From the NCBI GenBank assembly GCA_944390675.1, contig CALXQR010000007.1:42610-106609 (forward strand): 64,000 nucleotides of DNA, in the 5' to 3' direction. Below the pieces are notes generated by a model, which was not told where the DNA came from, made no database searches, and worked only from the letters and a program-made list of their open reading frames with translations. The stretch is from an uncultured Burkholderiaceae bacterium (GTDB lineage: Bacteria; Pseudomonadota; Gammaproteobacteria; Burkholderiales; Burkholderiaceae_F). Both the position numbers and the translations under genes were made by a program. Shown one piece after another: positions 41,453 to 51,109 of this stretch. Within the stretch, counting starts at the first letter, position 1; the number at the start of each line of letters is the position of its first letter.

Positions 41453-44400
41453 ATGCTTTCGCAATTTTGTATTCGCAGACCGATTTTTGCCTCCGTGATG
41501 TCGATTTTGATCGTGCTCGCGGGGCTGGTCTGCATGCGCGTGCTGCCACTGTCGCAATATCCGGATATTTCGCCTCCCAGCGTCTCAATTTCGACAAGTT
41601 ACGAAGGCGCGGATGCTCAAACGCTTGCGCGTACTATTGCTGCGCCGATCGAAGACCAGCTCTCAGGTGTTGAAGGCCTGCAGTACTACACCACCTCCAT
41701 TCGCTCCAACGGCGACGTGAGAATTTCGTGCACATTCGAAGTGGGTATTGATCCGAACGACGCCATGCTCGAAATCAATAACCGCGTGAGAACGGCGGAG
41801 CGGCGTTTGCCTGAAACGGTGCGCCAAAACGGTGTGACAGTAAGAAAGCGTTCGGAAGAAACGCTTTTGATGATGGCGCTTACGTCTCCAGACGGCTCCA
41901 TGAATCCCACGCAGATGGCCGACTATGCGACACTTAATATCGTCGATGACTTAAAGCGCATCCCGGGCGTGGGTGACGTGAGCATTTTCGGCAACGTGCA
42001 GGGCGCCATGCGTATTTGGCTCAACCCTGACAAAATGGCGCAGTTGGGTGTCACCGTTAAAGATGTCGAAGACGCCGTTGAAATTCAAAACGAACAGTAC
42101 GCCGCAGGCCGCATCGGCGCCGCGCCCACCTTGCCTGATCAGCAGCTCTTTTACACGATTACGACCGAAGGTCAGCTTTTAACCGAAGAAGAATTCGGCA
42201 ATATCACGATTCGCTCCGATGGTCCGAACGGCATCATTCGCATGAAGGATATCGCCCGAGTGGAAGTGGGTAAGAGAAGTTATGACTCGTATAACCTCTT
42301 AAACAGCTCGCCTGCGATCACGGTAGCGGTTTACCTGCAAACGGGCGCCAACGCCATGAGCACGACAGAACTCGTCAAAGAGCGCGTCGCGGAACTTGCC
42401 CAGCACTACCCGAAAGGCCGCATCACTCATACGATCACCGACGATACGACAATCTTCGTGTCGGCCTCTTTAAATGAGGTGGGTAAGACCTTGTTTGAAG
42501 CCGGTATTTTGGTGCTGTTGGTGGTTTACCTCTTCCTGCAGAGCTGGCGCGCGACCTTAATTCCGATGATTGCGGTGCCTGTGTCTTTGATTGGCACAAT
42601 GGTGGGTTTGTGGCTCTTTGACTTCTCGCTCAATACGCTGACGCTTTTTGCCATGACGCTTGCCATCGGTATTGTGGTGGACGATGCCATTGTGGTGCTG
42701 GAAAACGTCGAGCGCATCATGGTGGTGGAGAAAGTTTCAGCCAGAACGGCGGCAAAACGCGCGATGAAAGAAGTGGCGGGCGCTTTGGTGGCAATTGTCT
42801 TGGTGCTTTCGGCTGTGTTTGTGCCGGTGGCGTTCTTAGGTGGCATGGCAGGCGAACTTTATCGCCAGTTTGCCGTGACAATCACGATTTCCGTGGCCAT
42901 TTCCGGTTTTGTGGCGTTGACCTTGACGCCAGCGCTTTGCGCGATTCTTCTGAAACCGCGAGAAAAGGAACCTGCAAAATTCTTCCAGCGGTTTAATTTG
43001 GGATTGGGGCGTTTTACAAAATTCTTCCAACGCTGTGTGGGCCTCGCGCTTCACCATCGGGTGGCAAGCGGCGTGATTTTGCTCGTTGTGGGCTTAGCCT
43101 GCTGGCAAATGGTTCAGATCACGCCAACATCCTTTGTGCCGCGTGAAGACCAAGGTGTGGTGCGCTTTAGTCTTAGTTTGCCTGAAGGCGCCTCTCAAAC
43201 CCGTACGGAAAAAGTCGCCGACGAACTGCAAAAGAAGATGGGTCAGATTGAAGGCGTGGAGTCTGTTTTGACCTTAACGGGCTTTGATACGGTAGCCAAC
43301 GACGTCCGTCAAAATGCTGCGACTTTTGTGCTCAAGTTAAAGCTTTGGGATGATCGTAAAAATACCGCCAATGACGTGGTGAAGATCCTCACTAAAATGG
43401 CCGACGAATTAACCGAGGGGCGTGCGACCGCGTCAACGCCCGCGCCGATCAGAGGTTTGGGTTCTTCGGGCGGTTTTTCCGGTTACCTGCAATCTCGCGA
43501 AAGCGATGATCCGCTGCAGCTGCAGCAAGTGGCCGATAACTTTATTGAAGAGTTAAGCCGCTCATCCATGCTCACCGGTGTGCGTCATACCGCAATGGCC
43601 GAGTCTCCGATGTTGGCGATCGACGTGGATGAATCCAAAGCGCTTGCGATGGGTGTGCCCATTGCTGACATCTATGACACGCTTGCGGCTTTCATGGGCA
43701 GCACCTACATCAATGACTTCACGCGTAACGGCAAAATCAACCGCGTGATCATGCAGGCCGATGCCAAATATCGCATGAAGCCCGATGATTTGGGGCGCTC
43801 CTGGGTGCGAAATAACGACGGCAAGATGATCCCGATGTCAACGCTGGTGTCTTGGAAGAGAACGTCGGGTGCCGAAACCATGCAGCGTATGAACGGTTAC
43901 CTGTCCGCGCGCTTCATGGGTGAAGCGGTTGCCGGGGTGAGTTCCGGTGAGGCTATTGCGGAAGTCGAGCGCATCGGCGAAGAAGTATTGCCAGAGGGCT
44001 ACGCGATCGGCTGGGTCGGTCAGGCCTTCCAGGAAAAGCGTTTAGGCGCTTCTGCTTCGACTGCTTTTATCTTCGGCATCATTGTAGTGTTCTTGATTTT
44101 GGCGGCGCAGTATGAGCGCTGGTCACTGCCGATCGCGGTGGTGCTCGCAGTGCCCTTTGCCGCATTAGGGGCGCTGCTTGCGACCTACTGTCGAGGACTG
44201 TCCAACGATATTTATTTCCAAATCGGTTTGCTTGTTTTGGTGGGGTTGTCGGCTAAGAACGCTATTTTGATTGTGGAATTTGCCGCGCAAAAGTTAGAGC
44301 AGGGTAAGAGCGTATTCGACGCGGCTCTTGAAGCGGCTTCCCTTCGTCTGCGTCCGATCTTGATGACCTCTCTTGCTTTCGTCTTGGGTGTGGTGCCTCT

Positions 44401-44629
44401 TGCTTTGGCAACGGGACCTGGCGCCGCGGCTCGTCAATCCATGGGTACCGGTGTGTTGGGCGGCATGCTTGTCGCAACCTTTATTGCCATTATCTTTGTG
44501 CCGGTGTACTTCACGTGGTTTGTCTCGAAGAATCCGGTGCACCGCGATGACGATGATGAAGATGAAACAGCATCACCTTTTTTGAGTCATCCCGAAAAAT
44601 CAGATGAAAACGGACAAACTAAGAAGTAG
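41453..44629 (+). CDS. RND efflux pump inner-membrane transporter (AcrB-like, HAE1 family)
   Basis: A 1058-residue proton-driven pump. The N-terminus FCIRRPIFASVMSILIVLAG, the TM4 motif AIGIVVDDAIVVLENVER with the paired Asp residues, and the C-terminal GLSAKNAILIVEFA with the relay Lys are hallmarks of the AcrB/HAE1 group. Two large periplasmic loops and 12 membrane helices are present. The operon lacks an outer-membrane channel, so it probably uses a TolC-like protein encoded elsewhere. The last 35 residues are a charged tail (HRDDDDEDETASPF). Confidence 0.96.
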   Translation: MLSQFCIRRPIFASVMSILIVLAGLVCMRVLPLSQYPDISPPSVSISTSYEGADAQTLARTIAAPIEDQLSGVEGLQYYTTSIRSNGDVRISCTFEVGIDPNDAMLEINNRVRTAERRLPETVRQNGVTVRKRSEETLLMMALTSPDGSMNPTQMADYATLNIVDDLKRIPGVGDVSIFGNVQGAMRIWLNPDKMAQLGVTVKDVEDAVEIQNEQYAAGRIGAAPTLPDQQLFYTITTEGQLLTEEEFGNITIRSDGPNGIIRMKDIARVEVGKRSYDSYNLLNSSPAITVAVYLQTGANAMSTTELVKERVAELAQHYPKGRITHTITDDTTIFVSASLNEVGKTLFEAGILVLLVVYLFLQSWRATLIPMIAVPVSLIGTMVGLWLFDFSLNTLTLFAMTLAIGIVVDDAIVVLENVERIMVVEKVSARTAAKRAMKEVAGALVAIVLVLSAVFVPVAFLGGMAGELYRQFAVTITISVAISGFVALTLTPALCAILLKPREKEPAKFFQRFNLGLGRFTKFFQRCVGLALHHRVASGVILLVVGLACWQMVQITPTSFVPREDQGVVRFSLSLPEGASQTRTEKVADELQKKMGQIEGVESVLTLTGFDTVANDVRQNAATFVLKLKLWDDRKNTANDVVKILTKMADELTEGRATASTPAPIRGLGSSGGFSGYLQSRESDDPLQLQQVADNFIEELSRSSMLTGVRHTAMAESPMLAIDVDESKALAMGVPIADIYDTLAAFMGSTYINDFTRNGKINRVIMQADAKYRMKPDDLGRSWVRNNDGKMIPMSTLVSWKRTSGAETMQRMNGYLSARFMGEAVAGVSSGEAIAEVERIGEEVLPEGYAIGWVGQAFQEKRLGASASTAFIFGIIVVFLILAAQYERWSLPIAVVLAVPFAALGALLATYCRGLSNDIYFQIGLLVLVGLSAKNAILIVEFAAQKLEQGKSVFDAALEAASLRLRPILMTSLAFVLGVVPLALATGPGAAARQSMGTGVLGGMLVATFIAIIFVPVYFTWFVSKNPVHRDDDDEDETASPFLSHPEKSDENGQTKK

Positions 44630-44652
44630 CTTGGTGGTTGTCAATTGTTGCG

Positions 44653-44678
44653 AATGGGTCGGCTTAACCGGCCCATTT
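44653..44678 (+). terminator. Terminator of the RND operon
   Basis: AATGGGTCGG (44653-44662) pairs with CCGGCCCATT (44668-44677) with one wobble; only TTGC follows, so efficiency may be modest. The remaining gap to 44796 has a small TTGTC/GACAA hairpin (44745-44758) and nothing else evident. Confidence 0.65.
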
Positions 44679-44796
44679 GCATATGTAAAGGTGCCTTGCA
44701 AAATAAGGCAAAAATCAGACTCAAACGTGTGAGAAAAAGTGCACTTGTCGCGAGACAATAAAAGCAGCGAATGATCTGATGAAGGAGGCAGCAAGT

Positions 44797-45351
44797 ATGT
44801 TGACGAGAAAAGAATTTTTGCTGGGTGTTTTGTCTTGTTCGGCAGCGGCGCTTGCGCCGGCAGTGCATGCGCAAACAAATGATAAAACACTGGTTGTGTA
44901 TTACTCCTGGTCCGGCAACACGCGGCAATTAGCTAACGCCATTGCCAAAGAACTCGATACGTATATCTATGAGATCGAGGTTAAGAAACCGTATCCTGAT
45001 CAGTACAGCGAGACACTTGATCTAGTTCGTGAGCAAATGCGCAAGGGACAATTGCCGGAAATTGTGGAGGATGGCCCTGATTTCTCTGAATTTTCAACAA
45101 TTCTTCTTGGAAGCCCCATTTGGTGCGGGCATGCGAGCCGCCCGGTGATGGCATTTCTTGAAAAATATGATTTGTCAGGAAAAGTCATTCTTCCTTTTGC
45201 CACGCATGGCGGAGGCGGTATCTCTCAGTATGTGGATGACATTCGCACGAAGTATCCGCAGGCGGATATCCGATCGAGTTTTTCGAGTAGAGGCACTTCG
45301 TACAGAACAGAAGCTATACGCCAGTGGCATAGGGAAAATAAGCTTTTGTAG
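44797..45351 (+). CDS. Exported flavodoxin-like protein
   Basis: A 184-residue flavodoxin-fold protein with an N-terminal export signal (KEFLLGVLSCSAAALAPAVHA). Cleavage at VHA-Q is plausible; the Cys at about 14 is a less convincing lipobox. The FMN-phosphate loop is YSWSGNTRQLA, and the later ILLGSPIWCGHASRPV and FATHGGGG segments fit the family. ATG 44797 is set by AAGGAGG at an 8-nt spacing; the ATG at 44779 lies before that site. Flavodoxins are usually cytosolic, so a periplasmic one implies a role in envelope electron transfer. Confidence 0.82.
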   Translation: MLTRKEFLLGVLSCSAAALAPAVHAQTNDKTLVVYYSWSGNTRQLANAIAKELDTYIYEIEVKKPYPDQYSETLDLVREQMRKGQLPEIVEDGPDFSEFSTILLGSPIWCGHASRPVMAFLEKYDLSGKVILPFATHGGGGISQYVDDIRTKYPQADIRSSFSSRGTSYRTEAIRQWHRENKLL

Positions 45352-45401
45352 CCCTAGGAAAAGAACGATGACGATCGTAATTGAGATCGGCATCTTGTTA
45401 A

Positions 45402-46205
45402 TTAAAAGAATGAAATAGGAGATGCTAAATTTTTTAATAATGCAACCACACTCCATGCCGTAGAGGTACTTGACTTGGGATTGGCAGGATCAGGTTTGCC
45501 TGCCACAGTGAGCTCTGCCCGCATGAGTTGATTTTTAAGAACAATGTGATGAATGTTTTCGGCAGCTTCTGGGTCGCTAGTAATTTGAACTGTAGCGTTT
45601 TGCAGTCTATCTGATGCTAAAGCGGCAGCAACTGCGACGTTCACGTTTTTTGGAAAACCGTTGATGGCATCTGTCACAGATCCTTTAAAGATCACTTCCT
45701 TTTCTTCACGAGAAAGCGTTTTTCCTTCCAAATAAGGGGCACCTTCTAGGCTTTTCGGCGCTTTCGTATTGCGGATAGTGACTTCAGCGTCCCCCATCAG
45801 AGCAAAAGTTTGCATTAAATCCAAAGCGCCGATGGCGCCGTTCGGTAAATAAACCTTTCTGTGATTGTCACGAGCGCTCTTTTCGAGACTGTTTCTAAAT
45901 TCATCGTCAGCCAGAGCACCAATGGAAGCAATCACCAAGTCAGAGCCGTGTTCAAGCACTGGGACTGCATATTGTTTGATAGCATCGCGCCCCGCGAATT
46001 CAACAACAATATCGGGAAAACATGAAAGAAGATCGTCAAGCGACGTGCAGGAATCGGCATTAATTTCTTTTGCGAGCGCATCGACATGTTCCTGATGCCG
46101 AGCCATGACAGCGACAATTTTGTACTCGTCAGCCAGAAGTTTTTGAGTTTGGATGCAAAAAATTCGAGCAAGGGCGCCCGCGCCAATTACCGCAACCGTT
46201 TTCAT
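45402..46205 (-). CDS. Aspartate dehydrogenase
   Basis: A 267-residue NAD(P)-dependent L-aspartate dehydrogenase-type enzyme, which converts aspartate to iminoaspartate/oxaloacetate and can feed NAD synthesis. The Rossmann start is KTVAVIGAGALARIF. VVEFAGRDAIKQYAVPVLEHG, YLPNGAIGALDLM and the C-terminal GFPKNVNVAVAAALA with conserved Asn residues match the family. ATG 46205 was chosen because GAGG lies 6 nt upstream and the length fits. It follows the LPS kinase-like gene by 14 nt. Confidence 0.85.
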   Translation of the reverse strand: MKTVAVIGAGALARIFCIQTQKLLADEYKIVAVMARHQEHVDALAKEINADSCTSLDDLLSCFPDIVVEFAGRDAIKQYAVPVLEHGSDLVIASIGALADDEFRNSLEKSARDNHRKVYLPNGAIGALDLMQTFALMGDAEVTIRNTKAPKSLEGAPYLEGKTLSREEKEVIFKGSVTDAINGFPKNVNVAVAAALASDRLQNATVQITSDPEAAENIHHIVLKNQLMRAELTVAGKPDPANPKSSTSTAWSVVALLKNLASPISFF

Positions 46206-46219
46206 GTTGAACCTCAGTC

Positions 46220-47059
46220 TTAACCGAAATCGTGAGTGAGTTTGATCTTTTTGAGCCAATAGCTGTAATAAGACGGCAAAAACGTTTGAACATCAATACC
46301 GTACGAATCCGCCAGCACTTGAGCGATTTTGTGCACGTTCATGAATTCCGGAACGGTTTCTGGCATCGTGTCCACGCAGCAAACAAAAGACGATAAGAGT
46401 CGTCCTAAATCACGAACAACACCTTTTGCGGGTGCTTTGCCTTGGTAAATCAAGGCAGAGTCCAAATCCCAAAAGCCCATGGAGTCGCCTTGAACGTAGA
46501 AGTTCGCAAGTTTGATGTCACCGTGCGTCATTCCTGCATCATGCAGTCTGCGTAAAAGTTTGCCTGCGTTTTGCAAAAGCTCATAGCTATTGGGTTGAGT
46601 CCGAAGAACGGCGTCAGCGGTCTGAGCGTCTTTTAATGCTTCGGTGATGATGTAGGAGTCTGAGATAAGTTGAAGCGTGCGGCGTTCGCCCATGGCGTAG
46701 ACCTTGGGAGTTCCAATTCCGGCTTCCTGCAAGCGATTGGCAACAACTGCGGTCCAAAAGCTTCGCGAGGGTTGCAGGAAATAACGGAAACGCAGGCCAA
46801 ACGCCTTTTGATGGAAACGGACGTGTTTGCCGAAAAATGTCTGACCGCCAACACTAAAGAGGCTCGCGGTGGATTTTTTAGAGTGCTTTTGCGTGCGGCC
46901 GTTTTCAATGACATCATCAATTGAGTCGGCAATGGATAAAAGCGCCTCTTGCGTGTCACCAGCGAATACATGGTACTCAAGGTTGCCTACATGGACAGAC
47001 TTGGTGCCGCTGGTGGAATCAAGCAAACGGGTGAGCTCAGGGCTCCAACGTGTATACAT
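46220..47059 (-). CDS. WaaP/InaA-like lipopolysaccharide kinase
   Basis: A 279-residue protein-kinase-fold enzyme of the LPS kinase group. The catalytic loop is MTHGDIKLANFYV and the metal-binding motif is GFWDLDSALIY (DLD replaces the usual DFG). A lysine in GGQTFFGKHVRF probably binds ATP. Such enzymes phosphorylate sugars of the LPS core. It lies away from the main waa cluster, upstream of aspartate dehydrogenase; the exact substrate is unknown. Confidence 0.75.
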   Translation of the reverse strand: MYTRWSPELTRLLDSTSGTKSVHVGNLEYHVFAGDTQEALLSIADSIDDVIENGRTQKHSKKSTASLFSVGGQTFFGKHVRFHQKAFGLRFRYFLQPSRSFWTAVVANRLQEAGIGTPKVYAMGERRTLQLISDSYIITEALKDAQTADAVLRTQPNSYELLQNAGKLLRRLHDAGMTHGDIKLANFYVQGDSMGFWDLDSALIYQGKAPAKGVVRDLGRLLSSFVCCVDTMPETVPEFMNVHKIAQVLADSYGIDVQTFLPSYYSYWLKKIKLTHDFG

Positions 47060-47099
47060 TTTTCTTTAAAAAGAGTCTTTTTAATATTATCTACAAATT

Positions 47100-47885
47100 T
47101 CAGAATTCTACCCAGTACGGTGTGTGGTCACTGGGCTTAGTCCATTTACGGGGTTCTTTGTCAATATTGACTTTAGATAATTGATTTTTAATCGAATCCG
47201 AAACCAAAATATGGTCAATTCTCAGACCATGATTTTTCTGAAAACCGAGCATTCGATAATCCCACCAGGTATAACGCTTCTCAGGCTGCTCAAAAAGTCT
47301 GAAAGAGTCCGATAAACCTAAAGAAAGCAGGCCTTGAAAAGCTTGGCGTTCTTGCGGAGAAACAAGAATATTGCCTTCCCAGCCCTTGGGATCCCAAACG
47401 TCACGGTCATCAGGGGCGATATTAAAGTCGCCTAAAAGCGCGAGTTGAGGATATTTTGTGAGTTCGTCTTTGAGCCACAGGTTTAAGGCGTTAAGCCATG
47501 CGAGTTTGTAGGCAAACTTCTCAGAACCAACTTCAGATCCGTTGGGGAAATATCCGCAAACAATTCGTAAATCGGCGCCAGCCGTTTTAAAGGTTGCGGC
47601 AATGAGACGTTTTTGCTCATCGGCAAAGCCCGGAATGTTTTTCTGAACATCGCAGGGGGCTTCAAACTGATCTTTACGGTAAAGAATCGCCACGCCGTTA
47701 TATGTCTTTTGCCCCGACCAAACGGCTCCGTACCCGCTTTCCTCAATCGCTTGCGCAGGGAATAGGTCGTCCGTCATCTTGAGTTCCTGCAGGCACAGGA
47801 TATCGGTTTGGGTTTTAGCGAGCCAATCCAAAACGTGGGGCAGGCGCATTTTCAGCGAATTGACGTTCCAAGTGGCGATTCTCAT
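47100..47885 (-). CDS. xthA: Exodeoxyribonuclease III
   Basis: A 261-residue AP endonuclease/3' exonuclease for base excision repair. Motifs: ATWNVNSLKMRLPHVLDWL, CLQELKMTDDLFP (catalytic Glu), LALLGDFNIAPDDRDVWDP (Asp, Asn) and LRIDHILVSDSI (Asp-His). AAAGGT lies upstream of the ATG on the minus strand. It is preceded on the same strand by prlC, 11 nt away. Confidence 0.95.
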   Translation of the reverse strand: MRIATWNVNSLKMRLPHVLDWLAKTQTDILCLQELKMTDDLFPAQAIEESGYGAVWSGQKTYNGVAILYRKDQFEAPCDVQKNIPGFADEQKRLIAATFKTAGADLRIVCGYFPNGSEVGSEKFAYKLAWLNALNLWLKDELTKYPQLALLGDFNIAPDDRDVWDPKGWEGNILVSPQERQAFQGLLSLGLSDSFRLFEQPEKRYTWWDYRMLGFQKNHGLRIDHILVSDSIKNQLSKVNIDKEPRKWTKPSDHTPYWVEF

Positions 47886-47896
47886 TTTTTGTACCT

Positions 47897-49936
47897 TTAG
47901 TTTTTGATCGGCTGAATGCCGCTGTGACGCAGCAGTGCATCAATTTTTGGAGCACGGCCTCGGAAAGCAACAAAGGATTCCATTGCCGGACGGGAACTGC
48001 CGACAGCGAGCACCTCGTCTAGCCACTTTTTACCGGTTTCGGGATTCAAAACACCGGTTTCTTCAAAAAGAGAGAACGCATCGCTGCTTAACACCTCTGC
48101 CCACTTGTAGCTGTAGTAGCCGGCTGCGTAGCCGCCTGCGAAAATATGGCTAAAAGAATTGGGGAAGCGGTTGTAGTCAGGCTGATGCGTGACGGCTACT
48201 TCATTTCGGACTTCTTTGAGAAGTTCGAGAATGTCATCTTTTTCTGAGTCAAATTCAGTGTGCAGCAACATGTCAAAAAGACCGAATTCCAACTGACGAA
48301 CCATGGCCATGGCGCTTTGGAAGTTTTTCGCTGCAAGCATCTTGTCGTAAAGCGCTCGAGGAAGCTTTTCACCGGTTTGCACGTGGCTCGTGAGATTTTC
48401 GAGCACAGTCCAATCCCAAGCAAAGTTTTCCATAAATTGACTCGGGCACTCCACGGCGTCCCATTCCACGCCATTAATGCCGCTTGCGGCGGGCTCTTCA
48501 ATGCGGCTTAACATATGGTGGAGCCCATGGCCGAATTCGTGAAAGAGCGTCAGTACATCGTCATGCGTCAAAAGTGCAGGCTTATCACCAACAGGTTTGG
48601 CGAAATTGCACACGAGGTAAGCCACGGGCGTTTGGAGCGTTCCGTAAAGACGGTTTCTTGTGCGGTCGTTATCCATCCATGCGCCGCCTCTCTTATTAGG
48701 GCGTGCGTAAAGATCCATGTAAAACTGCGCGATTTTTTCCCCGTTTGCATTTTCAATTCTGAAAAATTGCACATCAGGATGCCACACGGGCGCCGTATCT
48801 TTAACAATACGAATGCCGAAAAGTTTTTGGACAAGACCGAAAAGGCCTTTAAAAACAGCAGGCAGAGTGAAGTATTGTTTGACTTCCTGATCGGAATAGG
48901 CGTAGCGAGCCTGACGAAGTTTTTCGCTTGCGTAGGGCAAATCCCAGCTTTGCGGATCGTCAATGCCAAGCTTTTCTTTGGCAAAAGCTTTGACTTCAGC
49001 CATGTCGGCTTTGGCTTGCGGGAGGCTCTTTGCTGCTAAATCCCGTAAAAATGCAACGACTTCATGAGGTGTGTTGGCCATCTTTGTCGCTAGAGACACT
49101 TCGCCGTAGTTTTTGTAACCAAGAAGCGCCGCTTCCTGAGCGCGAAGCTTCACAATGCGTTTCATCACATCGTTATTGTTGAATTTCGCGTCAAAATCAA
49201 ATTCTGAGGCTCGTGTGACGTATGCGTGATAAAGCGTTTCGCGAAGAGAACGGTTATCGGCGTATTGCATGACAGCCAAGTAGTGCGGGACTTGAAGCGT
49301 GATGCGATAACCTTCTTGATTAGCGGCTTGAGCCGTTTCTTTAAAGGATTCAATGTCATCGGCCGGAATACCTGCTAAATCCTTTTTATTTTCAACTAAA
49401 AGCCCGTAAGCATTGGTGGCATCAAGCAAGTTTTCTGAAAACTTTTGGCTTTCTTGAGCCAAGGTCTCTTTAACAGCTTTTAATTGATTCTTCTTCTCTT
49501 CAGGCAAAAAAGCGCCGGCGAGCTTGAAGTCAATCAATTCTTCATTGATGATTCGCTGGCGAACTGGAGATAAATTCTTGAATTCATCACTTTCTTTAAT
49601 AGCTTTGTATTTTTGAGAAAGTGTGCTCTGCGATAACCCAATCCAGAATTGAGTGACGATCGGCAAGGCTTCGTTGTAGGCTTTTCTTAATTCCGGTTCG
49701 TCACAAACACTCATTAAATGACTTACCGCTCCCCAGGCTCTTGAGAGCGCGAGTGTTTTTTTCTCAAGCGGAACCATGACATCGTCCCAGGTAGCAGGTG
49801 TGTCAGGTTGAGTAACCGTATTTAAGGTTTTCTGGGCTTCAGAAATAAGCTCTTTCATCCCGGGCACGACATGCTCGGGCTTAATAGCAGGGAAGTTCAC
49901 CAAATCTGTTATAGAGATCAAAGGATTAACGCTCAT
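47897..49936 (-). CDS. prlC: Oligopeptidase A (M3 family)
   Basis: A 679-residue cytosolic zinc peptidase that degrades signal peptides and other oligopeptides. The zinc site is LFHEFGHGLHHML (HEFGH) with the downstream Glu in WDAVECPSQFMENF. Length equals E. coli PrlC (680). ATG 49936 (MSVNPLISITDL) is the conserved start; a TTG 30 nt upstream is possible. Neither has a clear ribosome-binding site. It is transcribed with xthA. Confidence 0.95.
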   Translation of the reverse strand: MSVNPLISITDLVNFPAIKPEHVVPGMKELISEAQKTLNTVTQPDTPATWDDVMVPLEKKTLALSRAWGAVSHLMSVCDEPELRKAYNEALPIVTQFWIGLSQSTLSQKYKAIKESDEFKNLSPVRQRIINEELIDFKLAGAFLPEEKKNQLKAVKETLAQESQKFSENLLDATNAYGLLVENKKDLAGIPADDIESFKETAQAANQEGYRITLQVPHYLAVMQYADNRSLRETLYHAYVTRASEFDFDAKFNNNDVMKRIVKLRAQEAALLGYKNYGEVSLATKMANTPHEVVAFLRDLAAKSLPQAKADMAEVKAFAKEKLGIDDPQSWDLPYASEKLRQARYAYSDQEVKQYFTLPAVFKGLFGLVQKLFGIRIVKDTAPVWHPDVQFFRIENANGEKIAQFYMDLYARPNKRGGAWMDNDRTRNRLYGTLQTPVAYLVCNFAKPVGDKPALLTHDDVLTLFHEFGHGLHHMLSRIEEPAASGINGVEWDAVECPSQFMENFAWDWTVLENLTSHVQTGEKLPRALYDKMLAAKNFQSAMAMVRQLEFGLFDMLLHTEFDSEKDDILELLKEVRNEVAVTHQPDYNRFPNSFSHIFAGGYAAGYYSYKWAEVLSSDAFSLFEETGVLNPETGKKWLDEVLAVGSSRPAMESFVAFRGRAPKIDALLRHSGIQPIKN

Positions 49937-50066
49937 GATTTTTTGAGAATAAAAAGTAACGGACAAATTGTAAATAAAAAATAATAAGCTCAGAGATTGT
50001 TAAGAAAGCACAGCTGTTATTTTCAAAACGGTAAAATCCAATACAGATAAATGAAAGGGATTACGG

Positions 50067-51047
50067 ATGTATCAAGTCGCAGTGGTGCTGCTGGTTTATA
50101 ACTCATCGCCATTCTTGAAAGAATGCTTGGATTCGGTATTTAATCAGACATATTCTAACTTTGTTATTTATGCGGTAGATGACGGTTCAACGGACAATTC
50201 ACTAGAGATTTTGCGGGACTACGAAAGAAAAGATTCTCGTATAAAAATTATTTCTCAAAGCAATCAGGGTGTTTCTGCAGCGAGAAATACGGCCTTGAAA
50301 GCTTTGGCTCAGCAGTCAGAATTATTTCAGTATGTCGTTTTTCTAGATTCTGATGACAAACTAGATAAAAATTGCTTTGCTAAATGCGCCTCTGAAATCG
50401 GCGGTTCGGATATTCTGGTTTATGACTTCATAAGTTTTGATGATCAAACTCAAAGATCAACACGTAACTCTGTTGTTTCAAAGGAAGTTTTGGATCATTC
50501 TCAGTTTTGTGAGAGATATTTTCATTTAAATCGTTGGTCAAAGAACAATACTTCCGATTTTTTTCTCTGTAATAAGTTTTTCACATATCCGGTATTAAAA
50601 GGCTTGCGTTTTGATACTTCACTCAAAAGAGCAGAAGATCAGGATATGATGATCAAACTGTTGCCAAGAGTAAAACAGGCGGTTTTGTTACCAGACAAAC
50701 TGTATTTCTACCGAGTTAGACAGGACTCTTTAAGTCGAACAAAAGCTTATGATGATTTTTCTGACGAATTCGGCGTCTATAGGAAATATCTGTCTCATGC
50801 GGATTTTTCTGCGTCAATGAGGCAGGGGATTCAAACGCGTTTTTTACAAAAATTATGGAGCAACCTGCAATCAATTTTTAGATCCCCATTGTCAGTGGAA
50901 CAAAAATATCGGTTGTATAAGAAATATATTTCAGACTTCGCGTTGACGTTTGAGTTTCCGCTATCCAAAAAAGAGCGTAAGCGTTTGATGCTTTTACGGT
51001 TAGGTTTCGGAATAAATTTGCTCTTGGCTAATTTGAAGAAGCGCTAG
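50067..51047 (+). CDS. Glycosyltransferase family 2
   Basis: A 326-residue GT-A enzyme. The nucleotide-binding start VAVVLLVYNSSPFLKECLDSVF, AVDDGSTDNSLEILRDY and metal-binding LDSDDKLDKN are present, with ED in KRAEDQDMM as the likely base region. It probably adds a sugar to LPS or another envelope glycan; the acceptor is unknown. It is AT-rich and stands alone between prlC and dnaE. Confidence 0.85.
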   Translation: MYQVAVVLLVYNSSPFLKECLDSVFNQTYSNFVIYAVDDGSTDNSLEILRDYERKDSRIKIISQSNQGVSAARNTALKALAQQSELFQYVVFLDSDDKLDKNCFAKCASEIGGSDILVYDFISFDDQTQRSTRNSVVSKEVLDHSQFCERYFHLNRWSKNNTSDFFLCNKFFTYPVLKGLRFDTSLKRAEDQDMMIKLLPRVKQAVLLPDKLYFYRVRQDSLSRTKAYDDFSDEFGVYRKYLSHADFSASMRQGIQTRFLQKLWSNLQSIFRSPLSVEQKYRLYKKYISDFALTFEFPLSKKERKRLMLLRLGFGINLLLANLKKR

Positions 51048-51109
51048 TCGTTACAATACTAGGTTTCAGATATTGATTTCAGACCATGGTTTGATGGGTA
51101 CTAGATTCT

